Shown here in pieces: positions 35,615 through 45,186 of a DNA stretch of 64,000 bases; the first letter of the stretch is position 1, and every line of letters starts with the position of its first letter. The stretch is taken from assembly GCA_045661225.1 (NCBI GenBank), contig JAZRFF010000017.1, forward strand, positions 4,767-68,766, given 5' to 3'. Position numbers and translations under genes: made by a program. This DNA is from HGM04593 sp045661225 (lineage in GTDB: Bacteria; Bacteroidota; Bacteroidia; Bacteroidales; Bacteroidaceae). Below the pieces are notes generated by a model. That model saw only the letters and a list, made by a program, of their open reading frames with translations. It ran no database searches and was not told the origin of the DNA.

Positions 35615-36506
35615 AAATCTGTACCAAAAATTCAAGCTTGCCGACATTGTCGGAAAATTTATCGGTATCAATGTCGCGGTTTATATTTTTCTCCTTTTAA
35701 TCGGGGTTTTTTCGGTTCTTTTTAATGCTGCGGGAATTGCAGGCGAGGCTCTTGGCTGGTTGCAGTTGCCGGCCTCTTTGCAGTTGTTTGTGTGGCGCCC
35801 GTGGACGCTTGTGACGTATATGTTCGTGCACGCGAATCTTTGGCATCTGCTTTGGAATATGCTTGCACTTTACCTTTTCGGCCGAATCTTCCTCAGTTTC
35901 TATTCGGTGCGTCATTTTGTGGGCTTCTATATGTTTGGCGGTCTTGCAGGAGCACTTTTCTTTATAGTGGCCTATAATATATTCCCGTACTTTGCCCCCG
36001 CACTTCCTTTTGCGGCTCTTGTAGGCTCTTCGGCTGCGGTAATTTCCATAGTTGTGGCTGCTGCGGTTCGGGCACCGTCGTACCGTATAAGGTTACTGCT
36101 TATTGGCAGCGTGAAATTGTCGACTTGCGCGATAGTGGCCGTTGCAATATCGGTGCTGATGCTCTCGGGGAGCAATGCCGGCGGAAATTTTGCACACCTG
36201 GGCGGAGCTTTTGCAGGGTGGTTGCTTGCGTCGCAATTGAACAAGGGTGTTGACCTTACATCTTTTGTCAATCGCCCCATAGATTATATTGCCACTCTTT
36301 TGAAACGTCTGCGAGGGGTGTCGCGCAAGCCGAAAGGCAAGTTCACCTATACGCGTAGCGAACGCAGTGCCGATTACGATTATAACGCACGCAAGAAGGC
36401 CTCGGAGGCCGAGGTCGATAAAATTCTGGAGAAAATAAAGAAAGGGGGCTATGCCTCTTTGACCGATGATGAGAAAAAGCGTCTTTTCGATGCATCGTCA
36501 AAATAA
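35607..36506 (+). CDS. Second rhomboid protease, variant active site and cytosolic tail
   Basis: 299 residues from ATG 35607; upstream in-frame TTG/GTG codons at 35595 and 35598 are less likely. The rhomboid core has HANLWHLLWNM, the presumed nucleophile S142 in GSSA instead of the usual GASG, and H197 in NFAHLGG, so it may still be active. After the membrane domain a basic linker leads to a C-terminal segment, VDKILEKIKKGGYASLTDDE, which recurs in Bacteroidota rhomboids as a small soluble domain. It overlaps the first rhomboid by eight bases. A terminator follows. Confidence 0.9.
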   Translation: MFENLYQKFKLADIVGKFIGINVAVYIFLLLIGVFSVLFNAAGIAGEALGWLQLPASLQLFVWRPWTLVTYMFVHANLWHLLWNMLALYLFGRIFLSFYSVRHFVGFYMFGGLAGALFFIVAYNIFPYFAPALPFAALVGSSAAVISIVVAAAVRAPSYRIRLLLIGSVKLSTCAIVAVAISVLMLSGSNAGGNFAHLGGAFAGWLLASQLNKGVDLTSFVNRPIDYIATLLKRLRGVSRKPKGKFTYTRSERSADYDYNARKKASEAEVDKILEKIKKGGYASLTDDEKKRLFDASSK

Positions 36507-36534
36507 TACAGAAATTTTGCTGTCTTTTTGTGCT

Positions 36535-36562
36535 GCCGAAAGTGATTTTGTTCACTTTCGGC
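36535..36562 (+). terminator. Terminator after the rhomboid pair
   Basis: GCCGAAAGTGA (36535-36545) and TCACTTTCGGC (36552-36562) form a perfect 11-base stem, followed by TCTTTTAT. Confidence 0.85.
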
Positions 36563-36625
36563 TCTTTTATACCTTTAAAAATAAAGAATTTTGAGAATTT
36601 CTCTCTCTCTTTAAGAAAAAAACGC

Positions 36626-36633
36626 TATATTTG
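36626..36633 (+). promoter_or_regulatory. Promoter -7 element for secDF
   Basis: TATATTTG is a perfect TAnnTTTG 47 bases before the secDF ATG. No TTTG is seen at the matching -33 position. Confidence 0.45.
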
Positions 36634-36680
36634 CGCGATTTAAAAAAGGAACAAATAAATCATAATAAAATTTATAAAAA

Positions 36681-39509
36681 ATGCAGAACAAAGGATTTGT
36701 AAAAGTTTTTGGGGTACTCTTGACTTTAGTGTGCCTGTTCTACATGTCATTCTCTTTTATGACAAACCGTCATATGAAGAAGGCAGGTGAGGACCCGATG
36801 GGTCAGCAACACTATCTCGATTCAATGAAGAACGAGAAGGTATGGTTGGGCTATACGCTCAAAGAGTGCCAGGAGTTGGAAATTGGTCTCGGCCTTGATC
36901 TTAAGGGCGGTATGAGCGTTACAATGGAGGTTTCAGTGCCCGAGATTGTAAGTACTCTTGCCGGTAGCAACAAAGAGACCGAACCGTTTAAAAATGCGTT
37001 CAAGGCGGCTAAAGAAGAGACAAGTGCCGATGGCGATTTTGTTGCTTCTTTCATCAAGCACTATAATGCTTTGAATGTAGGTAATGTCGCTACAGTATTC
37101 TCGACAGAACTGATGAATGGCAAAATCAATATGCAGTCTAACGACGACGAGGTTGCAGCAGCTCTTGCTGCCGAGATTAAGGCTGCTCTTGATAACTCAT
37201 TCAACGTGTTGCGTTCACGTATCGACCGTTTCGGTGTGGTACAGCCTAACATTCAGACTGTAGAGGGTGGCCGCGGACGTCTTCTCATTGAGCTTCCCGG
37301 TGTAACCGATAAGGACCGTGTCGAGAAACTCTTGCAGGGTTCGGCTAATTTGCAGTTCTGGGAGACATACAATATGAACGAGATTCTTTCGGAACTCGCT
37401 CCTGCTTTCGAGGAATTGGAGAAGCTCCTTGCTACCGAGGAAAACGAGAGACCTCTCTCGTCGGTTCTTGCAATGCAGTCAAGAGGTAACGCCATTGTAG
37501 GTGTTGCTCACGCAAAGGATACTGCAATTATCAACAATATGCTTGCCGAGGGTTATGCCGATGGTACATTCATTAAAGAAGATGTTCGTTTCGCGTGGAG
37601 CGTTGATGCTATTGCAAAGGACGGTTCAGAGCTTAGCTCAATGTACGAACTTTATGCACTTAAGCCTGCATATAATGGTTCAGCATCGCTCGAGGGTAAT
37701 GTCATTGAGGACGCTAAGTCTGAATTTACACAGCAGGGTGCTCCTTGTGTGACAATGAAGATGACTGCCGACGCAGCAAGAGCTTGGGCTCAGTTGACAA
37801 AGGCGAATGTGAACAATGCTATTGCTATTGTTCTTGATAACTGCGTGTATAGCGCTCCTAACGTAAGTAACGAGATTACCGGCGGACGTTCCGAAATTAC
37901 CGGAAACTTTACCATTGAACAGACACAGGACTTGTCTAACGTGTTGCGTTCAGGTAAGCTGTCGGCTCCTATGAACATTGTTGACAGCTACGTAGTTGGT
38001 CCTACACTCGGTGAGCAGTCAATCAAGCAGGGCTTGATGTCTTTCGTAGTAGCATTCATACTGCTTATGTTCTATATGTGCGCGATGTACGGTGTTATCC
38101 CCGGTTCGGTTGCGAACTTCGCGTTGTTGATGAACCTCTTCTTTACACTCGGTATTCTTGCATCGTTCCAGGCTGCCCTCACAATGTCGGGTATTGCGGG
38201 TATTGTGCTCACACTGGGTATGGCTGTCGATGCAAACGTGCTCATCTATGAGCGTGCCAAGGAGGAACTTGCTGCCGGCAAGAATGTGCGTCAGGCGCTG
38301 TCGGACGGTTACAAGAATGCATTCTCGGCAATCTTCGACTCTAACTTTACCTCAATTATAACAGGTATTATCTTGTTCTATTTTGGTACAGGCCCCATCA
38401 AGGGATTCGCAACTACACTTATCATTGGTCTTCTCTGCTCATTCTTTACCGCAGTGTTTGTTACACGCGTTATATATGAGCGTTTTATGAGCAAGGACAA
38501 GTGGTTGGGTCTTACATTTACAACAAAGATTTCTCGCAACTTCCTAAAGGCAACAAAATATGACTTTATGGGTGCTGCCAAGAAGAGCAGTATTGTGTTT
38601 GGTGTATTGGTACTTGTAATGGTTGGTTCGTTTGTTCTTCGCGGAATGCAGCAGAGCATCGACTTTACCGGTGGACGTAACTTTGTTGTTCAGTTCGAGC
38701 AGCAGGTTGAGCCCGAGCAGGTGCGTGCGCTCCTGAAGGAGAAAATTACAAACGACAATGTTCAGGCTATTGCGTTGGGAACAGATGGAAACACAATCCG
38801 TATCTCAACAAACTATATGATTAACGATGAGGCTAAGACTGCCGACCGTCAGATTGAAGAGTTCCTTTATGCTGCGTTCACCGAGGGTGGTCTCATTGAC
38901 GCAAACAAGGTAAGCCTTGAGACATTTAGAGATATTGAGAACCGTGCTGGTGGTTCAATCATCAGTTCTCAGAAGGTTGGTCCAAGTATCGCTGCCGATA
39001 TACGTGACGGAGCTATCATTTCGGTTGTGCTTGCTCTCATTGCAATCTTCTTGTACATTCTTGTACGTTTCCGCAATGTTGCTTACAGTATTGGTTCTAT
39101 CGTGGCTCTTGCTTGTGACGTATTGCTCATTATGGGTTGCTACTCGTTGCTGTATGGCGTGTTGCCTATATCGCTTGAAGTAGACCAGACCTTTATCGGT
39201 GCTATTCTGACAGCTATCGGTTACTCGATAAATGATAAGGTGGTTGTGTTCGACCGTATCCGCGAGTTTACCGGTCTCTACCCCAAGCACGACAAGCGTG
39301 AGTTGTTCAACCTGTCGTTGAACACAACCCTTACACGTACAATCAATACTTCGGTAAGTACATTGGTGGTATTGTTGAGCATATTTATTCTTGGTGGTGA
39401 CAGCATTCGCAGCTTTGCTTTTGCAATGATTCTTGGTGTTATCTTCGGTACACTATCGTCATTGTTTATTGCTGCTCCTGTAGCTCTCAAGTGCTTCAAG
39501 AAGAAGTAA
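36681..39509 (+). CDS. secDF: Fused protein translocase subunit SecDF
   Basis: A single 942-residue chain carrying both SecD and SecF, which use proton flow to pull exported proteins through SecYEG. The SecD half has GLDLKGGM and the first periplasmic domain (RIDRFGVVQPNIQ, LPGV), then its membrane region ending in TLGMAVDANVLIYERAKEE. The SecF half begins near residue 620-650 with SIDFTGGRNFVVQFEQ and ends with YSINDKVVVFDRIRE and the last helices. The fusion is the normal Bacteroidota state. It stands alone between its own promoter and terminator. Confidence 0.96.
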   Translation: MQNKGFVKVFGVLLTLVCLFYMSFSFMTNRHMKKAGEDPMGQQHYLDSMKNEKVWLGYTLKECQELEIGLGLDLKGGMSVTMEVSVPEIVSTLAGSNKETEPFKNAFKAAKEETSADGDFVASFIKHYNALNVGNVATVFSTELMNGKINMQSNDDEVAAALAAEIKAALDNSFNVLRSRIDRFGVVQPNIQTVEGGRGRLLIELPGVTDKDRVEKLLQGSANLQFWETYNMNEILSELAPAFEELEKLLATEENERPLSSVLAMQSRGNAIVGVAHAKDTAIINNMLAEGYADGTFIKEDVRFAWSVDAIAKDGSELSSMYELYALKPAYNGSASLEGNVIEDAKSEFTQQGAPCVTMKMTADAARAWAQLTKANVNNAIAIVLDNCVYSAPNVSNEITGGRSEITGNFTIEQTQDLSNVLRSGKLSAPMNIVDSYVVGPTLGEQSIKQGLMSFVVAFILLMFYMCAMYGVIPGSVANFALLMNLFFTLGILASFQAALTMSGIAGIVLTLGMAVDANVLIYERAKEELAAGKNVRQALSDGYKNAFSAIFDSNFTSIITGIILFYFGTGPIKGFATTLIIGLLCSFFTAVFVTRVIYERFMSKDKWLGLTFTTKISRNFLKATKYDFMGAAKKSSIVFGVLVLVMVGSFVLRGMQQSIDFTGGRNFVVQFEQQVEPEQVRALLKEKITNDNVQAIALGTDGNTIRISTNYMINDEAKTADRQIEEFLYAAFTEGGLIDANKVSLETFRDIENRAGGSIISSQKVGPSIAADIRDGAIISVVLALIAIFLYILVRFRNVAYSIGSIVALACDVLLIMGCYSLLYGVLPISLEVDQTFIGAILTAIGYSINDKVVVFDRIREFTGLYPKHDKRELFNLSLNTTLTRTINTSVSTLVVLLSIFILGGDSIRSFAFAMILGVIFGTLSSLFIAAPVALKCFKKK

Positions 39510-39526
39510 TTTTATTTAAATATGGC

Positions 39527-39558
39527 AAAATGCGCCGGGCTTGCCCGGCGCATTTTTT
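39527..39558 (+). terminator. Terminator after secDF
   Basis: TGCGCCGGGC (39531-39540), TT loop, GCCCGGCGCA (39543-39552), extended by AAAA/TTTT, with a T run after it. The flanking A and T runs make it work in both directions. Confidence 0.88.
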
Positions 39559-39620
39559 TTGTCAGGGTCTGAAGTCTTTTTTTTATGGATTTTCAGGTGA
39601 TGGTTAAAGGGTAAGAATGT

Positions 39621-39644
39621 CAAGGCGCTGTCGACAGCGCCTTG
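39621..39644. repeat. Perfect 24-base palindrome
   Basis: CAAGGCGCTGTC/GACAGCGCCTTG: every base pairs with its partner about the centre. It lies in the convergent gap between secDF and the DUF2851 gene, 69 bases after the secDF terminator, and lacks a T run on either side. Confidence 0.8.
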
Positions 39645-39691
39645 ATTAGTATATGAGATTGAATTTTGAATCTCTTATAGATGTGTTTGTG

Positions 39692-40987
39692 TCAGCAGTG
39701 TGCCATCTTCTCTTTTATGTAGTGATAGGCGAAACGGCACCCGACGCAGTTGTTTAGTCTGCAATATCTGTGTTCTAACTGAAGTATAGCTTGCGAGTCG
39801 GCTGCGCACTCTATCGCGACTCCTTTTTCTTTCCATTTTTTTATAATGCTGTTCTCTTCGCATTTTAATTGGTGCAATAGATCTTCGGCTTTGTTGCATA
39901 GTGCACTCTCGTTGCGGTTCTTGCCATATATATATAATATAGGTATAATAGCGTTGATGATAATTATGTCCAGCTGTCGTTGCTTCATACTGCCGTTGCC
40001 GTATGTCTCGGTGCCGCCGAAGCAGGCGTGGTTGCTCCAGTAACCACCGGGGGCGTTGTCGAGCAACCTGTAGTAATCGGTTGCTGTGTTGCAGGCTGTT
40101 ATTGCCGAAAAATCGAGTTTTCCCCGGCAAAAGAGTGATGCTATTCGTGCAATGCGTACGTGGGGCGTGATACTGCCGTTGCCCCAGTGCTTGTAGTCTA
40201 TGCTTTTAAGGTTGAACTTGTGCTTGAGAAATTTATATTCCCTGACAAGGCCTTTGTAGTATTCGCTGTTAAGTGCGTTGTCTCTGTAGTAGTAGGGTAT
40301 GCTCTCTTCATCTAACAGTCCGGCTTGCCCGAACATTATTGCCTCGACTTGCATCGGGTTGTCGCGGTGCTTGCCCAGCGCATTGGTGTCGAGCGTTCTT
40401 GCCCACTCTTCAAAAATGGTGCTTTGTATGCCGAACCCGAAACTGCGTATTATCGTTTTTAGCAGTGTGTCGTCCCATAGTCCGTTGCATTCGGCGAATG
40501 TTCTGCGGATTATCGTTGCTTTTTCCTCGATTCGCTCGGCTAGAAGCCTTGAAAGGTAACCGTGTAACTTCACTGTTTCTACTTGTGCTAGCGCTGTGGC
40601 GCAGGGCAGGCATTTAGAATGGTGTCTGGCATCGGCAAACTCCTTTTCAAGCCCTTGCGGGCACTCTATGCACAATTGCTTTATGGCTTCGCCGTGATGG
40701 CGCAGCGCCTCGCAATCGTTTTCCATTGTAACGTGCAGTATTACGTTGCTGTAGCTCTGTGTGCCGCGGTGGAGCTGTTTCTCCCAGTCGCTGCTTTTAT
40801 AGTGCAGCACCACATTGCCGCTCCACTCGTTGCCACCAATCTTTATTCTTGCATTGCAAAATGTATTTTCTTCCTCGTCGCTCTCGGTACCGCAATCGAT
40901 AATGTATATGCACTCGCCGTCGGTGGTGAATAGCTTTCCTTTCGGCAGCAGTCTGTTCTTCCAAATGTAGTGTATTACCCCTTTCAT
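39692..40987 (-). CDS. DUF2851 family protein
   Basis: A 431-residue soluble protein that I recognise as the DUF2851 family, widespread in Bacteroidota and of unknown function. Visible marks are the N-terminal GKLFTTDGECIYIIDCG, the beta-rich GGNEWSGNVVLHYKSSDW (a fold resembling nuclease-like scaffolds, by inference only), and a C-terminal cysteine cluster (CAADSQA, YCRLNNCVGC) that could bind a metal. There is no signal peptide. It follows the 7TM-HD gene on the minus strand, but a terminator lies between them. Confidence 0.85.
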   Translation of the reverse strand: MKGVIHYIWKNRLLPKGKLFTTDGECIYIIDCGTESDEEENTFCNARIKIGGNEWSGNVVLHYKSSDWEKQLHRGTQSYSNVILHVTMENDCEALRHHGEAIKQLCIECPQGLEKEFADARHHSKCLPCATALAQVETVKLHGYLSRLLAERIEEKATIIRRTFAECNGLWDDTLLKTIIRSFGFGIQSTIFEEWARTLDTNALGKHRDNPMQVEAIMFGQAGLLDEESIPYYYRDNALNSEYYKGLVREYKFLKHKFNLKSIDYKHWGNGSITPHVRIARIASLFCRGKLDFSAITACNTATDYYRLLDNAPGGYWSNHACFGGTETYGNGSMKQRQLDIIIINAIIPILYIYGKNRNESALCNKAEDLLHQLKCEENSIIKKWKEKGVAIECAADSQAILQLEHRYCRLNNCVGCRFAYHYIKEKMAHC

Positions 40988-41021
40988 AGTTTTCTGCTTG
41001 TTTTGCTACAAAGTAAAATGC

Positions 41022-41057
41022 AAAATCCCGCCAAAGACTAATCTTTAGCGGGATTTA
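41022..41057 (-). terminator. Terminator after the 7TM-HD gene
   Basis: AAATCCCGC / GCGGGATTT outer arms with AAAGA / TCTTT inside (41022-41057). On the minus strand the stem runs into TTTTGCATTTT. Confidence 0.75.
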
Positions 41058-41089
41058 CCCTTCTTTTTTAACAACTTTTAATAATTTCG

Positions 41090-43186
41090 CTACTCCTGTG
41101 TCGCCTGGATAGTTGAATTCTGCTGTTCTAATGGCTTTTGTTCTTTGGGGTAACTTACTCGGGTATGGTAAATTGCCATAAGCCTTTTCTTGAACACTTT
41201 TTTTATGGTGTCTATGTCCTGGAATGTTAATGGGGTAAGGCTGAACTCGCGGTTAGCAAGCTTGTTGTCTATCAGTCTGTCGACCATTTCGCTAATCTCT
41301 TTCTCGGAATGTTCTTTTAAACTGTGTGACGCGGCTTCTACGCAGTCGGCCATTGTGAGTATCGCCTGCTCGGCGGTGCTTGGCTTGGGACCGGGGTAGC
41401 GGAAAAGGTTGGCGTCAATATCTTCGTTCGGGTGCGCCTCTTGATATTTTTTGTAGAAATATCCGGCAAAGGTGTCGCCGTGGTGTGTGGCAATGAAGCC
41501 CATTATGGTTTTCGGCAATTTTTTATGTTTGGCAATTTCTAAACCGTCGGTTACGTGTTTTTTTATTTTCTGTACACTTTCCAGTGGCTCTAACTGGTCG
41601 AGCAGGTTGATGCCTCCATTCTGGTTCTCGGTAAAATATATAGGGTTGTTGCATTTGCCAATATCGTGGTAAAGTGCGCCTGTACGCACTTCAAGGCTGT
41701 TTGCACCAATGGCGCGTGCTGCTTCGGCGGCGAGGTTTCCTACCTGAATGGAGTGCTGGAATGTGCCGGGAGCCTCTTGTGAGAGCTTTAGCAGTAGCTC
41801 GTTGTTGAAATTCGATAACTCTATAAGTGTTACGTTTGAAACAAAGTGGAATGTGTTTTCTATTACCGCCATCAAAGGGTATGCAATAAGCGTCAATAGT
41901 GAACTAATTGCAAAATAGATGAACATACTGTAATTGATGTTTGCCAAAGGAACGCTCGATATAAGTGTGTAGCCGATGTGTACCAGTGTGTATGTCAAGA
42001 ATACAATGACTACGCACCTGAACATTTGCGAGCGTGAAGCCAGGTCCTTCAGTGATAGAATTACGCTGTATCCGGCGGCCAGTTGCAGTAATACAAATTC
42101 GTACGGTGTCTCAAGCATTAAAGAGCAAATTATCACCGAGGTTACGTGCGCTACAAAGGCAATGTTGTTGTTTATAAACAAGCATAGAAGCATAGGAATC
42201 ATAGCAAACGGCAGTATGAAGACTCTTGTGTCGCCGCTTGCAAACATCAATCCTAATGTTACGGGCAGAATAGTTATTGACAGGATTGTGAATATAAACT
42301 TGTAGTTGTTGAAGATTACTTCGCGGAAGTAAATATATAAATAAGAATAAAGAAGGCACATTATTATAATAATGCACAACATCTGCCCGATGAATATGTT
42401 GGCGGTGTTGAATTTTGAGTCCGAAGCTTCTTTTTCGTGTACCTTTTTCAGGTATGTGTCAAGTATTTGAAAGCTTGTCTCGTCTACAATGTCGCCTTTG
42501 TTTATTATTCTCTGCCCTTTTTGTATGTTTATGAGCGTGGGGGTTATCTTTGCTTGGTTCCGCTTGATTTCAACGGCTGTGCGTTCCTTGTCAAGTGTGT
42601 AGTTCGGTTTTATAAAACTGTCAAGATTTATCTTCTCGGCTATTATCCCCGAAAGGATTGTACTTGACTCTTTAAGCATTTTCGAGGCGTCGGAACGTGA
42701 GGTGAAGAAACGTGCGTCCTTGCTCTCGCTGCTGTTTGCTGCGGTGGCAACAGTCTCCCGGTAACTGTTTTCTTTGATTATTTTTGCATCATCGTCCGAC
42801 ACGATTCCTCTGTTGTAAAGGTTTCTGAGGCGTCGTTTGTAGCTTTCGAACTCTCCCGAAATGTCCAGAATGCGGTATTGTTCAAGGAATGCTTCGAATT
42901 CGGCGTTCATTTTTTTTCCGACTTCGGGATTGTATGTAAAATGCGGGTGTGTCGCTTTTGCAATGCTCTCTTTTTCGGCTTCAATAGCTGCGGGGCTTTT
43001 TGGAACGCCGAAGTCGAATTCAGCAATCAACTGGCTGTGTTCCCAAGGGGTATTGGCGGTAAACGGTAGCTGTTCGTGTCTTTTTCTTGGCATAAAAAAT
43101 GTTATGACAAGAATGCAAGCACATACAATTGTGGCCTGGAACAATAAACGCGAGTATTTTCTTATCAATTCTTTCAGTTTGTCCAT
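41090..43186 (-). CDS. 7TM-HD (PgpH-like) membrane phosphohydrolase
   Basis: A 698-residue protein with one N-terminal membrane helix, an extracytoplasmic 7TMR-HDED-type domain (about residues 35-255), a block of about seven membrane helices (about 260-450), and a cytosolic HD domain with H507-D508 in LYHDIGK and a later HHGD. This architecture is that of PgpH, which hydrolyses the second messenger c-di-AMP; that activity is inferred here. ATG 43186 is chosen over TTG 43213 because a minus-strand TACTTTTG promoter element (43211-43218) covers the TTG. Confidence 0.88.
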   Translation of the reverse strand: MDKLKELIRKYSRLLFQATIVCACILVITFFMPRKRHEQLPFTANTPWEHSQLIAEFDFGVPKSPAAIEAEKESIAKATHPHFTYNPEVGKKMNAEFEAFLEQYRILDISGEFESYKRRLRNLYNRGIVSDDDAKIIKENSYRETVATAANSSESKDARFFTSRSDASKMLKESSTILSGIIAEKINLDSFIKPNYTLDKERTAVEIKRNQAKITPTLINIQKGQRIINKGDIVDETSFQILDTYLKKVHEKEASDSKFNTANIFIGQMLCIIIIMCLLYSYLYIYFREVIFNNYKFIFTILSITILPVTLGLMFASGDTRVFILPFAMIPMLLCLFINNNIAFVAHVTSVIICSLMLETPYEFVLLQLAAGYSVILSLKDLASRSQMFRCVVIVFLTYTLVHIGYTLISSVPLANINYSMFIYFAISSLLTLIAYPLMAVIENTFHFVSNVTLIELSNFNNELLLKLSQEAPGTFQHSIQVGNLAAEAARAIGANSLEVRTGALYHDIGKCNNPIYFTENQNGGINLLDQLEPLESVQKIKKHVTDGLEIAKHKKLPKTIMGFIATHHGDTFAGYFYKKYQEAHPNEDIDANLFRYPGPKPSTAEQAILTMADCVEAASHSLKEHSEKEISEMVDRLIDNKLANREFSLTPLTFQDIDTIKKVFKKRLMAIYHTRVSYPKEQKPLEQQNSTIQATQE

Positions 43187-43210
43187 CTTTGATTCTTTGT
43201 TGATAATGCC

Positions 43211-43218
43211 CAAAAGTA
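43211..43218 (-). promoter_or_regulatory. Promoter -7 element for the 7TM-HD gene
   Basis: TACTTTTG on the minus strand matches TAnnTTTG exactly, with CTTG 18 bases upstream. It overlaps the in-frame TTG at 43213 and so decides the start at 43186. Confidence 0.5.
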
Positions 43219-43361
43219 CGAAAAAATAACGATAAACAAGAATAAATACTTAATTCTTAATCTTTGTCAAGATTATTTAAGGTCTGTGGGGCTTGTTTGT
43301 GCTTTGTTACGTCTTTGTGGGTGCCTTTGTTTGTTGTGTGTTAAAAATAGGTGTGATTTAT

Positions 43362-43392
43362 TTTGTTTGCAGCGTAACTTGTAGTAATTTTG
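43362..43392 (+). promoter_or_regulatory. Promoter for gltX
   Basis: TTTG (43362-43365), a 19-base spacer, and TAATTTTG (43385-43392). Confidence 0.65.
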
Positions 43393-43474
43393 CATCTATA
43401 ATTTGCTAAATTAGGCGTTGTGTGCTTGCGGCGTTGTTCGTTTGCCGGCACCGTGTCTTTAACGATATTTTATT

Positions 43475-44992
43475 ATGAGTGAAAGAAAAGTAAGAGTGCG
43501 CTTTGCACCGAGCCCTACCGGCCCTCTGCACATTGGTGGCGTGAGGACCGCATTATATAACTACCTTTTTGCGAAGCAATGTGGCGGCGACCTGGTGTTC
43601 CGTATCGAGGACACCGACTCGAACCGTTTTGTGCCCGGCGCCGAGGAGTATATCCTTGAGTCGTTCCGCTGGCTGGGAATAAAGTTCGACGAAGGTGTTA
43701 GTTTCGGTGGCGACTATGGTCCTTACCGTCAGTCGGAGCGTCGCGAGATTTATAAAAAGTATGTCAAGGTCCTTCTTGACAGCGGAAAGGCTTATATTGC
43801 CTTCGATACTCCCGAAGAACTTGAAGCCAAACGTGCCGAGATTGATAATTTTCAGTACGATGCATCGACACGCCTTTCAATGCGCAACTCGCTTGCGCTG
43901 TCGGCTGCCGATGTCGATGCGCTCATCGCATCGGGTCACCAATATGTGGTGCGTTTCAAGGTCGAGCCGGGCGAAAAGGTTGTCGTTAATGATATAATTC
44001 GTGGCGAGGTTACCATCGACTCTTCGATTCTCGATGATAAGGTGCTCTATAAGTCGGCCGACGAATTGCCCACTTATCACCTTGCCAATATTGTCGATGA
44101 CCATCTGATGGAAATTTCCCACGTTATCCGTGGCGAGGAGTGGTTGCCGTCAGCGCCTTTGCACGTGCTCCTGTATCGTGCGTTCGGCTGGGAGGATACA
44201 ATGCCTCGCTTCGCGCACCTGTCGTTGCTTCTCAAGCCCGAGGGTAACGGAAAACTCAGTAAGCGCGACGGCGACCGTTTGGGCTTTCCTGTCTTTCCTC
44301 TCGAATGGCACGACCCCAAGAGCGGTGCTGTCTCATCGGGCTTCCGCGAGAGTGACTATCTGCCCGAGGCTGTAATAAATTTCCTTGCGTTGTTGGGCTG
44401 GAACCCGGGTGATGATGTTGAACTTATGTCTATGGACGAACTTGTGAAAAAATTCGACCTTGCAAAGTGCAGTAAAGCCGGTGCGCGCTTCGACTATAAA
44501 AAGATGGTGTGGTTCAATCACGAATATATACTGCAAAAGTCAGACCGCGAAATTGCCGAAATATTTATGCCGGTAGTTAAAGCCCACGGCGTGGAAACAA
44601 CCCTTGAGCATCTCGAAAAGATTGTGTCGCTGATGAAGGGCAGGGTTAACTTTGTTCACGAACTTTGGGACGCAAGCAGTTTCTACTTTATAGCTCCCGA
44701 AGCGTACGACGAAAAGACTGCCAAGAAACGCTGGAAAGAGGATTCGGCGCAAAAGATGGGCGAACTTTACGCACTACTCGAAAGCCTTGACGATTTTTCT
44801 ATTGAAAATCAGGACCGTGCCGTACACGAATGGATTGAGGAGAAAGGCTATGGAATGGGTGAGATTATGAATGCCTTCCGTCTCGCACTTGTGGGCGAGG
44901 GCAAAGGCCCGCAGATGTTCGATATTTCGGGTCTTATAGGCAAGGACGAGACATTGGCGCGCTTGAAAAGAGCCATTGCCGTGTTGGGTTAA
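43475..44992 (+). CDS. gltX: Glutamyl-tRNA synthetase
   Basis: Class I synthetase of 505 residues. The HIGH-type motif is in FAPSPTGPLHIGGVRTAL, the tRNA-binding block in IEDTDSNRFVPGAEEYI, and the KMSKS-type loop in GNGKLSKRDGDR. The C-terminal helical anticodon-binding part is present. As Bacteroidota encode glutaminyl-tRNA synthetase as well, this copy is probably discriminating for glutamate. Its own promoter lies 83 bases upstream. Confidence 0.96.
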   Translation: MSERKVRVRFAPSPTGPLHIGGVRTALYNYLFAKQCGGDLVFRIEDTDSNRFVPGAEEYILESFRWLGIKFDEGVSFGGDYGPYRQSERREIYKKYVKVLLDSGKAYIAFDTPEELEAKRAEIDNFQYDASTRLSMRNSLALSAADVDALIASGHQYVVRFKVEPGEKVVVNDIIRGEVTIDSSILDDKVLYKSADELPTYHLANIVDDHLMEISHVIRGEEWLPSAPLHVLLYRAFGWEDTMPRFAHLSLLLKPEGNGKLSKRDGDRLGFPVFPLEWHDPKSGAVSSGFRESDYLPEAVINFLALLGWNPGDDVELMSMDELVKKFDLAKCSKAGARFDYKKMVWFNHEYILQKSDREIAEIFMPVVKAHGVETTLEHLEKIVSLMKGRVNFVHELWDASSFYFIAPEAYDEKTAKKRWKEDSAQKMGELYALLESLDDFSIENQDRAVHEWIEEKGYGMGEIMNAFRLALVGEGKGPQMFDISGLIGKDETLARLKRAIAVLG

Positions 44993-45186
44993 TGTGCTGC
45001 GAGCAGCCGTTGTGCCATTAACGGCGCGATGCCGGTTGATGTGCATTTGGGATATTCTCCCTTTGGGCTCTTTATTAAACAATGTTAATTGTTGTGCCGC
45101 TTAAATAATATTGGTTATTTTAGTACGCAACTTATTGGAAATGAAATTAGAATAAAAACAGTGATAAACTTTTAAAATTCAGAATT

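Noticed and set aside
43187..43213. TTG 43213 as the start of the 7TM-HD gene
   Set aside because: The codon lies within a perfect promoter -7 element; ATG 43186 is downstream of the expected transcript start and leads directly into the first membrane helix.
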